Origin: Bacillota bacterium
GTDB taxonomy: Bacteria > Bacillota > Clostridia > Acetivibrionales > DSM-1351
DNA length: 64,000 bases
Assembly: GCA_023400235.1 (NCBI GenBank)
Contig: JAEXFI010000035.1
Location: 1 to 64,000, forward strand
Reading direction: 5' to 3'
The notes beneath the pieces are model-generated. The model was not told the DNA's origin. It searched no databases and was given only the letters and a program-made list of their open reading frames with translations. The translations under genes and the position numbers were made by a program. This document shows positions 53,162-61,608 of the stretch, piece by piece; position 1 is the first letter of the stretch; each line of letters starts with the position of its first letter.

Positions 53162-54820
53162 ATGTTTAAACGAATCAGATTAATTTTCTTTGTTTTCCTG
53201 GCCATATCTGCTGGCCTTATGACAAGACTGTTTTATTTGCAGGTGGTTGGAGGCGGGGAGCTATCCAGAACGGCCTCGGCACAACGGGTAAATAATGTAC
53301 AGATAGAAAGTGCCAGAGGAGATTTTCTTGACAAAAACGGAATTAAGCTCACCTCCAGAACCCAGAAGATAACTGCGGTACTGAAGCCCGCACAGCTTCG
53401 GAGCCAGCCTGAGACTATAAATGAACTGTGCCGGATGCTTGGCTTGGAGCCGGAAAAAACTCAGGAAGAGATACAGCGAAAAAACACTCCGATTTTAATG
53501 GAGGTTGATAAAGAGACAAAGGCCCTATTGACTTCCATGAATATTGAAGGCGTATCCTTTGTAAACTCTCTGAGCAGATACAACACAGATACAAAAGCAA
53601 AGCATCTGCTGGGGTATCTTAACAAAATCGACCATGTGGGCAGCAACGGCCTTGAAAAGCTCTTTGAAAAGACTCTGAATTATGGTGAGGAGGATAGTAT
53701 AGCTGTAATCACCGACGGGGGTAATGAATTGTTAGAAGGGCTGGGCTACAGGATAATCAAGGATAATGACAGGCGGAACAGAAGGCTGGATATAAGGCTC
53801 ACCATAGATTATCATATTCAGGAAATAATTGAGAATGCACTGGACAGCAGGAATCTTACCGGCTCGGTGGTGGTTGAAGATGTCAAAACTGGAGATATCG
53901 TAGGCATCTGCAGCAAGCCTGACTTTGATCCCAATGATATAGAAAAATATCTTTCAAATAACAAAAGGCCGCTGTTTAACAGGGCTGTGGCTCAATACAA
54001 CATGGGTTCCGTGTTCAAGCTGGTTGATCTGGCTGCTGTTTTTGAACAGCGCCCGGACTATAACATGGTATTCAGCTGTCCTGGCTATATACAGATTGGT
54101 GACACTGAATTCAAGTGCTCCTCCTATGAAGCGGGAGGTCATGGTACGGTGGATATATACAGTGCACTGGCAAAATCCTGCAATGCATATTTCATAAATA
54201 TGTCTCTGGAAATTGGTGCCCAGCCTATACTGGATATGTGCAAGAGGCTTGGACTGGGTGAAAATACTGCCTTGACCTTACAGGGCATAGATGAGGCAAG
54301 GGGAATAGTTCCTGCAAGGGCTGACCTTAAAAATCCCGGAGATATTGCAAATATGTCCATAGGGCAGGGCCAGATAATGGCTACACCTGTTCAGGTGGCA
54401 GACCTGGTTGCAACCATAGCCAACGGTGGACTGAAAAACAATGTAAATGTCATAGACAGCGTGGTCAACAGCAGTGGCAATAAGGTGAGAGACCTGCGAG
54501 AAAACTCTCAGGTGAGGGTAATGACCAAGACAACTGCAGACCGCATCAGGTCATTAATGGAGGGTGTCATCAGTGAAGGTACGGGTAAAAAGGCAAATAT
54601 GGATGAATACGGCGGAGCAGGGGGTAAGACGGGCAGTGCCGAAACAGGCCAGTACATCGATGGACAGAAGATTATACAGGCCTGGTTTGCAGGCTATTTT
54701 CCAGCAGCAGCCCCCAAGTATTCAGTGGCTGTATTCATTGAAGACGGAAAAAGCGGAGGAGAGGCAGCGGCGCCTATTTTTTCCGAAATCGGCACTGAAA
54801 TAATGAAATTGGGTTTGTAA
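53162..54820 (+). CDS. class B penicillin-binding protein, SpoVD/FtsI-like transpeptidase, 552 aa
   Basis: One N-terminal membrane helix (LIFFVFLAISAGLMTRLFYL), a dimerisation domain (about 40-200) and the transpeptidase domain. Active-site motifs are SVFK in NMGSVFKLVDL near residue 281 (catalytic Ser), SCN in AKSCNAYF near 340 and KTG in GGKTGSAET near 488. No PASTA domains follow. The usual P-G-S-T-F-K is altered to M-G-S-V-F-K. It crosslinks peptidoglycan, perhaps in sporulation. AAGGGG lies six bases before ATG 53162. Confidence 0.9.
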   Translation: MFKRIRLIFFVFLAISAGLMTRLFYLQVVGGGELSRTASAQRVNNVQIESARGDFLDKNGIKLTSRTQKITAVLKPAQLRSQPETINELCRMLGLEPEKTQEEIQRKNTPILMEVDKETKALLTSMNIEGVSFVNSLSRYNTDTKAKHLLGYLNKIDHVGSNGLEKLFEKTLNYGEEDSIAVITDGGNELLEGLGYRIIKDNDRRNRRLDIRLTIDYHIQEIIENALDSRNLTGSVVVEDVKTGDIVGICSKPDFDPNDIEKYLSNNKRPLFNRAVAQYNMGSVFKLVDLAAVFEQRPDYNMVFSCPGYIQIGDTEFKCSSYEAGGHGTVDIYSALAKSCNAYFINMSLEIGAQPILDMCKRLGLGENTALTLQGIDEARGIVPARADLKNPGDIANMSIGQGQIMATPVQVADLVATIANGGLKNNVNVIDSVVNSSGNKVRDLRENSQVRVMTKTTADRIRSLMEGVISEGTGKKANMDEYGGAGGKTGSAETGQYIDGQKIIQAWFAGYFPAAAPKYSVAVFIEDGKSGGEAAAPIFSEIGTEIMKLGL

Positions 54821-54933
54821 ATAATATATGCAAATATACAATAGTAGCCTATAATATACTATAGAAGTGATATTGGTGAGCCGTTCATAATCTTGGCTTG
54901 CCTATATGAGGTCAGGTTTAGGGGGTATTGTAT

Positions 54934-55389
54934 TTGAGAAGTATAAAGCCCGGCCGGGGGCCGTCAGCAATGGGTGCTTTTGGAAGTATAGTGGCGGCAG
55001 TATTCGGTGTAATCTGGACAATATTTGCGGCTTCTATGGGAGCACCTGGAATTTTTCCGCTGTTTGGAGTAATCTTTATAATATCAGCACTGGTGGGAGC
55101 AGTGTACAATTATAAAAATGCAGCGGGGTCAAACCGAATGTCAGTATATGATATTACGGACGATAATGAGGAGCCCGACCCTTTGCAGGAACGGTTTCAC
55201 AGAAAATCCGGAAAAGCTGGCAGTTCAGTTGTCAACACAATAAACAGTACAATAAACAGTGCTGGAGGAATACCTGAAAGCTCACAGACAGACAGGGACG
55301 CCGTAAACTTCTGTCCTTTTTGCAGATGTGAACTGAAGGATAACTTCAAATTTTGTCCCAAATGCGGAAGCGATATCAGCAATATATAA
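54934..55389 (+). CDS. membrane protein with C-terminal zinc ribbon, 151 aa
   Basis: Two hydrophobic helices (GSIVAAVFGVIWTIFAASMG and IFPLFGVIFIISALVGAVYN) are followed by a polar linker and a zinc ribbon (FCPFCRCELKDNFKFCPKCG, near residue 125) facing the cytoplasm. TTG 54934 is chosen because AGGGGG is eight bases upstream. A hairpin follows. The function is unknown; such zinc-ribbon membrane proteins are common in clostridia. Confidence 0.6.
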   Translation: MRSIKPGRGPSAMGAFGSIVAAVFGVIWTIFAASMGAPGIFPLFGVIFIISALVGAVYNYKNAAGSNRMSVYDITDDNEEPDPLQERFHRKSGKAGSSVVNTINSTINSAGGIPESSQTDRDAVNFCPFCRCELKDNFKFCPKCGSDISNI

Positions 55390-55424
55390 CAACCTGAAGC
55401 TAAAAAGCTGAATTAAAAGACAAA

Positions 55425-55452
55425 CAGGGATTCTAAATTAATAGAATCCCTG
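55425..55452. terminator. hairpin after the zinc-ribbon membrane protein gene
   Basis: CAGGGATTCT pairs perfectly with AGAATCCCTG around eight bases, with no clear T-tract. Confidence 0.5.
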
Positions 55453-55516
55453 CTGTCTAGCTCATGATTTAACTAAAAGTCAAGAAAATACTGAACTGCT
55501 TTTAATTTCCCTGCAT

Positions 55517-55684
55517 TTATCCAATTACTGCTCTCGTTAGCTGCGGCCACCCTCTCGGAGCAGATGCAGTACCTTGAGCACTAATCGGATGCAAGAAATT
55601 TTCAATTACGGGTATGGCAGAAAAAAAGTTTTCAACTATCAACTCTATCATCTCCCAATGCTCGACATTAAAAACAGCTTGCAC
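55517..55684 (-). pseudogene. possible coding remnant, 55 codons
   Basis: A reverse-strand frame from GTG 55684 encodes FNVEHWEMIELIVENFFSAI and ends APRGWPQLTRAVIG. It reads like protein, but lacks a usable ribosome binding site and is preceded directly by TAG. The remaining DNA of 55453-55914 shows only the paired ACTGGATA/TATCCAGT around 55810-55855. Confidence 0.2.
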
Positions 55685-55914
55685 GTCCTATAATGCTAAA
55701 ATACAAAAGTAAGTTAACACTACAAAACACAATACCAGACTACGTCAACTGAGAAATAAAGAAGTCCAAAGGTATCATCTCCCAACTTTTTTAGTCGCTA
55801 AACCCTTGCTACTGGATAACCATGTATCCACCGGATACACTTTTTGTATCCAGTAAATATTATTGCTCATATGCCGATTTCTATTCAGGGAAAAATGCTT
55901 ACTGCTGCCAAATT

Positions 55915-56061
55915 CTAGTACCTGGGCCGGTTCTCGGGCTTTACATTATTTCTGTTATTAAAATCTGAGCCCTGGTTATCAGGATTGATATTCTTCTCAG
56001 ATTTATTTGTTGATTTCGTTTTTGAAGATTTTTTATGCTCCTTGCTGCCCTTTTGACTCAT
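55915..56061 (-). CDS. small basic hydrophilic protein, 48 aa
   Basis: ATG 56061 has AAAGGAG upstream. The protein (MSQKGSKEHKKSSKTKSTNK, ending KPENRPRY) is rich in Lys, Ser and Asn with no hydrophobic core, and so is probably disordered. It resembles small spore-associated proteins in composition, but I cannot assign a family. It is a monocistronic reverse-strand gene divergent from the ThrE pair. Confidence 0.5.
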   Translation of the reverse strand: MSQKGSKEHKKSSKTKSTNKSEKNINPDNQGSDFNNRNNVKPENRPRY

Positions 56062-56299
56062 AACATTGCTCCTTTCATTTAAATAGGCTGCTTTTAAATA
56101 TCTATACATTTTATATTTTGATGATTTGCTTATTTTATTCAACTTTAAAAATATATATAATTGAACCTTTATTTTAATAATATGTAAGTTTGTGTAAGGT
56201 AAATTGTGAAGTATTTATTTTGGAGATATTAAAGTTAGTTAAGAATTGATATAATTGATAGTTGTTATGTAATTTAATATTTTTTACTGAGGTATTTTT

Positions 56300-57049
56300 A
56301 TGGAAGCTAAAAAAGTGGCCGAAATTGCCACGGCAGCAGGTGAAATCCTTCTGAGCAACGGTGCTGAGGCTTACCGTGCAGAGGAGACTATAAAAAAGAT
56401 TTGCTTATCCTATGGATTTTCAGGAGAGTGTATTTCCACGTCCACTGGTATTTATATATCCATAGCGGATTCTGCGGGGGAGCTGGTTACCACCGTAAAA
56501 CGTATCAACCAGCGGCGGGTGGATTTGTACAGGGTCGAACTGATAAATTCCTTTTCAAGAGGCCTTGCACAAAATCCACTAACTTACGAGGAGGCTAGAA
56601 GGAAGCTTGATGAAATATATAATGCTCCCAATTTTCCACTTGTTATAAGACTTCTGGCTTCCGGATTGACAGCCTTTGTATACACCTTGTTTTTCAACGG
56701 GGGAATATACGATGCCTTGGTTTCCCTTGTGATAAGTCTTGGAATATACCTGCTTCTGGAGTATATCTCCAAAATCGGCTCCTTTCAATTTTTGGAGTAC
56801 TACCTGTCAGGCTTTATTATTGGTGCTGTAAGTCTGCTGGCAGCTTCTCTGCTTCCGGCTATAAACAAGGACAATGTAATCACGGGAGCCATCATAGTGC
56901 TGCTGCCGGGAGTGGCACTTACCAACGGAATAAAGGATTTGCTGTATGGAGATTATGTCTCGGGCTTTGCTAAATTCGGAGAAGCCATTTTGATAATAGT
57001 TGCGATGGGAGTGGGAATAGTGACCGCACTTTCGCTGATAAGAGTATGA
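56300..57049 (+). CDS. threonine/serine exporter ThrE-type, N-terminal subunit (DUF1212), 249 aa
   Basis: The N-terminal cytoplasmic part has LLSNGAEAYRAEETIKKIC (near residue 17), the signature of DUF1212/ThrE. It is followed by about five membrane helices (IRLLASGLTAFVYTLFFNGG, ALVSLVISLGIYLLLEYIS, LLAASLLPAI, AIIVLLPGVALTNGIKDLL and AILIIVAMGVGIVTALSLI). It works with the smaller DUF3815 protein encoded next to make one transporter, exporting amino acids or dicarboxylates. The next gene starts 51 bases after its stop. Confidence 0.85.
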   Translation: MEAKKVAEIATAAGEILLSNGAEAYRAEETIKKICLSYGFSGECISTSTGIYISIADSAGELVTTVKRINQRRVDLYRVELINSFSRGLAQNPLTYEEARRKLDEIYNAPNFPLVIRLLASGLTAFVYTLFFNGGIYDALVSLVISLGIYLLLEYISKIGSFQFLEYYLSGFIIGAVSLLAASLLPAINKDNVITGAIIVLLPGVALTNGIKDLLYGDYVSGFAKFGEAILIIVAMGVGIVTALSLIRV

Positions 57050-57099
57050 ATTTAGAAACTACAGAACAATGGTCGCTTTTTCAGCATAGGGAGGATTCC

Positions 57100-57558
57100 A
57101 TGACAAGAACTCAAATGATTCAGGTTGTTATTGCCTTCTTCGGAAGCATATTTCCTGCGATCCTATTCAATATTGACAGGAGAAAGATAGGGTGGGCAGG
57201 TCTCAGCGGTGCCCTGGGCTGGCTTGTATATATTCTCGTCTTCAATAATACAGGCAACGCCATTTCAGCGACCTTTATAGGTGCTTTAGCAGTAGGCTGC
57301 TACAGTGAGGCTCTTGCCAGAAGGCTTAAAACCCCGGCCTTTGAGTTCCTTATTCCGGGTATATTTCCGCTGGTTCCGGGATTTACCGCATATACCTCAC
57401 TTAGATATATTGTAGAGAACAATATTTCCCAGGCCTTCAGCAAAGGAATTCTGGCCCTGGCAGTGGGAGGCAGCATTGGTTTTGGAATCATGCTTTCCAC
57501 AGCCATCTTCAAATTTATCACGAAAGTCAGAAAAAGCAAACTGTCCGGGAACGGTTGA
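57100..57558 (+). CDS. ThrE-type exporter, C-terminal subunit (DUF3815), 152 aa
   Basis: Four or five membrane helices (VVIAFFGSIFPAILFNI, GWAGLSGALGWLVYILVF, SATFIGALAVGCYSEALARR, FLIPGIFPLVPGFTAYTSL and GILALAVGGSIGFGIMLS) correspond to the second half of ThrE. The P-G-I-F-P-L-V-P-G motif is typical. ATG 57100 has GGAGG five bases upstream; the ATG at 57046, which overlaps the previous stop, has none. It is the partner of the preceding DUF1212 protein. Confidence 0.85.
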   Translation: MTRTQMIQVVIAFFGSIFPAILFNIDRRKIGWAGLSGALGWLVYILVFNNTGNAISATFIGALAVGCYSEALARRLKTPAFEFLIPGIFPLVPGFTAYTSLRYIVENNISQAFSKGILALAVGGSIGFGIMLSTAIFKFITKVRKSKLSGNG

Positions 57559-57649
57559 TAGCAGGGTATATTTGGACTATAATGTAATGATTGAAGGTTT
57601 CTGGAAAATTAACAGGCCGGTTTTTTTAACAAATGAAGGGGGAGAGTAA

Positions 57650-58426
57650 ATGGAGGAGTCTGCAATATCAATTTCTGATCTGTATATGAGCTATGGTTCA
57701 AAGCAGGTTATAAACGGAATAAGCATTGAGGTTCCAAAGGGACAAATTATCGGATATATAGGCCCCAATGGTGCAGGAAAGAGCACAACGGTTAAAATAC
57801 TTCTGGGACTTATTAATAATTATAAGGGAAGTGTAAAGGTGTTGGGAGAGGATATCTCCACCGGCAGTGTAGAGTATAAAAGAAAGATTGGCTATGTTCC
57901 CGAAACTGCTGAAATTTTTGATAATCTCACAGCCAGAGAATACATAACCTTTCTGGGACAGATGTACGGTATGGACTATGAGGAGTCGGACAAAAAAGCA
58001 TTTAAGCTTATGGAGCTTTTCGGCATACAGCAGGTGTACGATTCCAGGATAACTTCCTTTTCAAAGGGTATGAAGCAAAAGGTACTGCTCATCTCCAGCC
58101 TGATTCATAACCCTGATGTGCTTTTTTTGGATGAGCCCTTAAGCGGTCTGGATGCAAACAGTGTAATGGTCTTCAAGGAGATAATGAGCCATCTGGCTCA
58201 GCAGGGAAAAACCATATTCTATTCCTCTCACATTATGGAGGTTGTTGAAAAAATAAGTCATAGAATCATACTGATAAATAATGGAAGCATTGTTGCAGAC
58301 GGAACCTTCCAGCAACTGAAGGAGCAGAGCAAGGAAGGCAGTCTTGAGGATATATTCAATCAGCTTACCGGCTTTGACAAGCACAAGCAGCTTGCAGAGG
58401 AGTTTGTAGATGTTATTGGCGGCTGA
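57650..58426 (+). CDS. ABC transporter ATP-binding protein, 258 aa
   Basis: Walker A YIGPNGAGKSTTVKILLG near residue 36, signature variant FSKGMKQKVLLI near 133, Walker B VLFLDEPLSGLDANSV near 154 and switch His in FYSSHIMEVVE. The C-terminal region (about 215-258) is short. It energises the large permease encoded at 58550, from which it is separated by a family A leader module. AGGGGGAGAG lies before ATG 57650. Confidence 0.92.
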   Translation: MEESAISISDLYMSYGSKQVINGISIEVPKGQIIGYIGPNGAGKSTTVKILLGLINNYKGSVKVLGEDISTGSVEYKRKIGYVPETAEIFDNLTAREYITFLGQMYGMDYEESDKKAFKLMELFGIQQVYDSRITSFSKGMKQKVLLISSLIHNPDVLFLDEPLSGLDANSVMVFKEIMSHLAQQGKTIFYSSHIMEVVEKISHRIILINNGSIVADGTFQQLKEQSKEGSLEDIFNQLTGFDKHKQLAEEFVDVIGG

Positions 58427-58441
58427 AAACCTGATGCACAA

Positions 58442-58545
58442 GCGTGAAAGATACATGTGGTAAGTCGAAGTGGATTTCACGCAGTGAAAGCCACTGTGTG
58501 TCTTTCCTTACTATTTGTGTACGTGCTATGCACGTAAAGGGGAGG
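58442..58545 (+). repeat. leader-module repeat family A, copy 4
   Basis: The stem is GCGTGAAA/TTTCACGC (58442-58449 and 58475-58482). Compared with copy 2, the third pair changes from T-A to G-C. The hairpin TACGTGC TAT GCACGTA (58520-58536) likewise replaces a C-G pair by T-A. GGGGAGG then lies just ahead of the permease start. Confidence 0.7.
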
Positions 58546-58548
58546 TAA
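58444..58548 (+). CDS. family A leader peptide, intact copy (34 aa)
   Basis: The only uninterrupted frame of the family. It starts at GTG 58444 (MKDTCGKSKWISRSES), carries the conserved core SHCVSFLTICVRAMHVKG, and stops at TAA one base before the permease ATG. Copies 2 and 3 have TGA where this copy has TGG (Trp). Its own Shine-Dalgarno is not evident, so translation is uncertain. Coupling to the permease is plausible. Confidence 0.4.
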   Translation: MKDTCGKSKWISRSESHCVSFLTICVRAMHVKGR

Positions 58549-58549
58549 A

Positions 58550-60214
58550 ATGAAAGAGTTTGTTCTGTTAAGGCTGCTGGACAAGGCTGCCGCAGTTTTT
58601 AAGAAAAATAACGGAGACTATTCTCAATTGAGAATGATACTCAAGGTAAAACTCACTCTTGATTCCAGAAATGTACCTACGTTATTATCCAACAAAAAGG
58701 ATATCGAGAGCAGGAACATACCCTTGCTTTCCATGTTAATATATGGTTTTATGGGACTGATGATTTCGATTTTCGTCTGGATACCCTTTCAAACCTTTTA
58801 TAAAATGAATATTGTGCTGGGTATGATTATTTTTATGATTCTTGCCACCATGATTTCGGATTTTTCAACGGTACTGCTGGATGTGAAGGATAAGAACATA
58901 CTGCTGCCCAGGCCTATCAAGGAAAAAACCATCAAGCTTGCCAAGACAATCCATATTCTGTATTATCTTATGAGAATAACCCTTACCCTTTCAGGACCCA
59001 CCCTGATTATGTGCATCTTCCGGTATGGGACGGGCTTCTTCCTGGTATTGTTCCTGGAGATGATACTCATCTGCTGTCTGGTAATGTTCCTGACCTCAAT
59101 TTTTTACTACATCATACTGAGTCTTTTTGACGGTGAAAAGCTGAAGGATATCATAAACTATTTTCAAATAGCCCTGATGATTTGCATGACAGTGGGTTAC
59201 CAGTTCATAAGCAGGATGTTCAATATTTCCCAAATCAATATAAGCTTTACTCCAAAGTGGTGGAACTATCTGATTCCCACTACCTGGTTTGCTTCCCCCC
59301 TTGCCATGCTGACAGAGAAGGAAACAACAGGTTTTTATGTGAGTTCCTCGGCTCTTGCGGTGGTGGTGCCGGTACTGGCCTTTGCAGCCTATATAAGATA
59401 CATAATGCCATACTTTGAAAGGAATCTGCAGAAGCTGAACAATAACGAGGGCAAGGGTAACAGGGGGAGAAGAAACACGGGACTGCAGAAGCTGGTTTCA
59501 AAGTGGATTTGTCCTGACAGGCAGGAGAGAGCTGTCTATGACTTTACCCGGAATATGATTTCCAGCGAAAGGAAGCTGAAGCTTCAGCTTTACCCAAGTT
59601 TGGCCTTTGCCTTTATAATGCCGTTTATATTCGTGTTTGTCAGCTTTTCCCACGGAAGCTTCGCTGAAGCCTACAAAGGGCTGAAAACCAGCAGCAGCTT
59701 TTTAAGCATGTATTTTGGGGTGGCAATGGCAAGTATCTCAGTGAGCTTTATTAACAGAAGCGAAAAGTTCAAGGGGGCATGGATCTACAGGGCATTTCCC
59801 GTGGAAAAGCCCGCACTTATACTGAAGGGAGCTTTAAAAGCCTTTGTATTTAAATACAATATACCTCTGATGATTTTTTTGAGCATTATATACGTTTTGT
59901 TATACGGAATAAGGATAATCCCCGACGTGCTGTTAATGCTCGTAAACATGCTGCTGCTGCTCTTGTGCTTTTTTAAGGCGGCCAACAGGCAGCTGCCCTT
60001 TTCACAGGATTTCAGCAATATGCAGCAGGGCACCAATGCCAGTATGAGCTTTCTGCTTATGCTTGTAGCAGGTCTTATGGCTGCCGTGCACTTCGGTGCA
60101 GGCTTCATACCCTTTGGTGTCACAGCAAACATGGCAGTTTCTGCCGTGATTACGATGGTAGTGTGGAACCATTCCTTCAGAACTACCTGGAAGGACCTGG
60201 AGGCGGGCTCCTGA
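58550..60214 (+). CDS. ABC transporter permease, 554 aa
   Basis: A large polytopic membrane protein with about twelve hydrophobic segments in two halves, including MLIYGFMGLMISIFVWIPF, GFFLVLFLEMILICCLVMFL, LALVVVPVLAFAAYIR-like and FAFIMPFIFVFVSF. A charged loop of about 100 residues lies in the middle (ERNLQKLNNNEGKGNRGRR). It has no ATPase motif, so it needs the ATPase encoded just upstream. It resembles clostridial ABC-2-type exporters of unknown substrate. GGGGAGG in the leader module lies right before ATG 58550. Confidence 0.8.
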   Translation: MKEFVLLRLLDKAAAVFKKNNGDYSQLRMILKVKLTLDSRNVPTLLSNKKDIESRNIPLLSMLIYGFMGLMISIFVWIPFQTFYKMNIVLGMIIFMILATMISDFSTVLLDVKDKNILLPRPIKEKTIKLAKTIHILYYLMRITLTLSGPTLIMCIFRYGTGFFLVLFLEMILICCLVMFLTSIFYYIILSLFDGEKLKDIINYFQIALMICMTVGYQFISRMFNISQINISFTPKWWNYLIPTTWFASPLAMLTEKETTGFYVSSSALAVVVPVLAFAAYIRYIMPYFERNLQKLNNNEGKGNRGRRNTGLQKLVSKWICPDRQERAVYDFTRNMISSERKLKLQLYPSLAFAFIMPFIFVFVSFSHGSFAEAYKGLKTSSSFLSMYFGVAMASISVSFINRSEKFKGAWIYRAFPVEKPALILKGALKAFVFKYNIPLMIFLSIIYVLLYGIRIIPDVLLMLVNMLLLLLCFFKAANRQLPFSQDFSNMQQGTNASMSFLLMLVAGLMAAVHFGAGFIPFGVTANMAVSAVITMVVWNHSFRTTWKDLEAGS

Positions 60215-60357
60215 GGGCAGTCTGAGGGCTGTAACTCCACAGGCCTCCGCATAATTTTCAGACGTTTTCGGACGTTCGACGTTCGGACGATTTTAGCATG
60301 TCCAGCTCTGCTGGCTATTGACAGCTCCAACTGGCTGAGGTAAAATTTAAGACAATT

Positions 60358-60415
60358 AAAAAAGCACAAAATGGGGAACACCACCAAAAGGGTGTTTCTT
60401 GTTTTGTGCTTTTTT
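60358..60415 (+). terminator. long terminator after the ABC exporter operon
   Basis: AAAAGCACAAAA pairs with TTTTGTGCTTTT, with an inner GAACACC/GGTGTTTC stem, followed by more T residues. Confidence 0.8.
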
Positions 60416-60453
60416 GTTTAGGCCGTATTCTTGAAAACTGAAAAATAGATTTC

Positions 60454-60504
60454 AGATTTACGGTTTTATAAGATTTATGGCTTTATCAGATTTATGGCTT
60501 TAAA
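60454..60504. repeat. 17-base tandem repeat, three copies, in the thiS leader
   Basis: AGATTTACGGTTTTATA, AGATTTATGGCTTTATC and AGATTTATGGCTTTAAA stand head to tail. They lie 40-90 bases before thiS, where a TPP riboswitch would be expected. No TPP riboswitch consensus (CTGAGA and related blocks) was seen in 60215-60542. Confidence 0.7.
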
Positions 60505-60542
60505 TGTTACTGAAAAAATTAACACTCCTGGGAGGGAAAACA

Positions 60543-60737
60543 ATGAAATTAAACGGAAAATACATAAGGCTTGACGAACCCCAGCACCTGGACAGCTTTT
60601 TAAAGGCCTCCGGCTACAAGCTTGATACTGTGGCAGTGGAGCTTAATGGAGAGATTATTCCAAAAGCAAGCTATAGCAATACCCTGGTGGAGGATTCAGC
60701 CGAGATGGAGATTGTGAGATTTGTGGGTGGAGGCTGA
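60543..60737 (+). CDS. thiS: sulfur carrier protein ThiS, 64 aa
   Basis: A small beta-grasp protein ending in the required Gly-Gly (VRFVGGG), which is adenylated by ThiF and then thiocarboxylated. NGKYIRLDEPQHLDSFLKAS at the start and VAVELNGEIIPKASYSNTLV in the middle match the family. GGGAGGG lies before ATG 60543. The thiF ATG follows its stop by three bases. Confidence 0.9.
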   Translation: MKLNGKYIRLDEPQHLDSFLKASGYKLDTVAVELNGEIIPKASYSNTLVEDSAEMEIVRFVGGG

Positions 60738-60740
60738 CAG

Positions 60741-61544
60741 ATGAAATACATACTTAACGGCAGAGAGGTTCAGGCGGTGGAGACCACCGCTTACAAGGTC
60801 CGCCAGCAATACGGGAAGCCCACGGATATCATAATCCTCAATGGTTTTCAATTAGACGAGGACTGCCCCATTGAGCAAGACGATATGCTGAATATAATCA
60901 CAAAGGGAGAAATGCCTCAAAAGGAAGAACTTGAAAGCATGCTGATGGCAAGGCACACTCCCGGGGTACACGGCAAAATAAAAAGCGGAAAGGTGGCGAT
61001 AGCAGGCCTGGGCGGACTGGGATCCAATGTGGCGGTAATGCTTGCCAGGATAGGTGTGGGGCAGCTGCTGCTGGTGGATTTTGACATGGTAGAGCCCAGC
61101 AACCTGAACAGGCAAAGCTATAATATCTGCCATCTGGGGCAGCTCAAAACCCTGGCCTTGAAAACTCAGCTGGAAGCCATCAATCCTTTTATAACCATAG
61201 AGACCAGAAATGTCAGGGTAACCGAGAGCAATGTCAAGGAGCTTTTTGAGGGCTATGACATAATCTGTGAAGCCTTTGACCGGCCTGAAGCCAAGGCTGT
61301 TCTTGTAAATACCGTTCTCAGGGAGCTGAATACTGCAAGGCTTGTGGCGGCTTCCGGCATGGCAGGCTATGACAGCTCCAACCTGATAAAAACCGTACAG
61401 CCCATGCAGCGCCTGTATGTGTGCGGTGACCTTGAAAACGGAGCAGGTGTGGGAAACGGCTTGATGGCTCCAAGAGTCATGATATGTGCAGGACATCAGG
61501 CAAATATGGTGCTGCGCCTGCTGGTGGGTGAGGACCAGGCTTAG
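60741..61544 (+). CDS. thiF: ThiS adenylyltransferase ThiF, with N-terminal beta-grasp domain, 267 aa
   Basis: The E1-like domain has the ATP loop GKVAIAGLGGLGSNVAVMLA near residue 86 and DFDMVEPSNLNRQSYNICHL near 113 (catalytic Arg). The first 62 residues (MKYILNGREVQAVETTAYKV, then IIILNGFQLDEDCPIEQDDM) form an additional ThiS-like domain, ending without Gly-Gly. The zinc-binding CxxC pairs of enterobacterial ThiF are missing. It should activate the ThiS C-terminus. thiG follows. Confidence 0.88.
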   Translation: MKYILNGREVQAVETTAYKVRQQYGKPTDIIILNGFQLDEDCPIEQDDMLNIITKGEMPQKEELESMLMARHTPGVHGKIKSGKVAIAGLGGLGSNVAVMLARIGVGQLLLVDFDMVEPSNLNRQSYNICHLGQLKTLALKTQLEAINPFITIETRNVRVTESNVKELFEGYDIICEAFDRPEAKAVLVNTVLRELNTARLVAASGMAGYDSSNLIKTVQPMQRLYVCGDLENGAGVGNGLMAPRVMICAGHQANMVLRLLVGEDQA

Positions 61545-61608
61545 GAATTATTCCAGGGCCGCCTCTATCAGAGACGGCCATAGCAAAAAGAAAGGAAATT
61601 CAGATAAG

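Noticed and set aside
58442..58545. Family A module as a c-di-GMP, TPP or other known riboswitch
   Set aside because: I could not match the conserved blocks of any riboswitch class I know, and the downstream genes share no pathway. It is kept as an unassigned leader element.
60416..60542. TPP riboswitch before thiS
   Set aside because: None of the conserved blocks (CTGAGA, ACCTGAT-like, GCGTAGGGA-like) was seen in the leader.
61486..61608. Extended N-terminus of ThiG
   Set aside because: It would overlap thiF by 59 bases and add 41 residues unlike the family. ATG 61609 gives the normal length.
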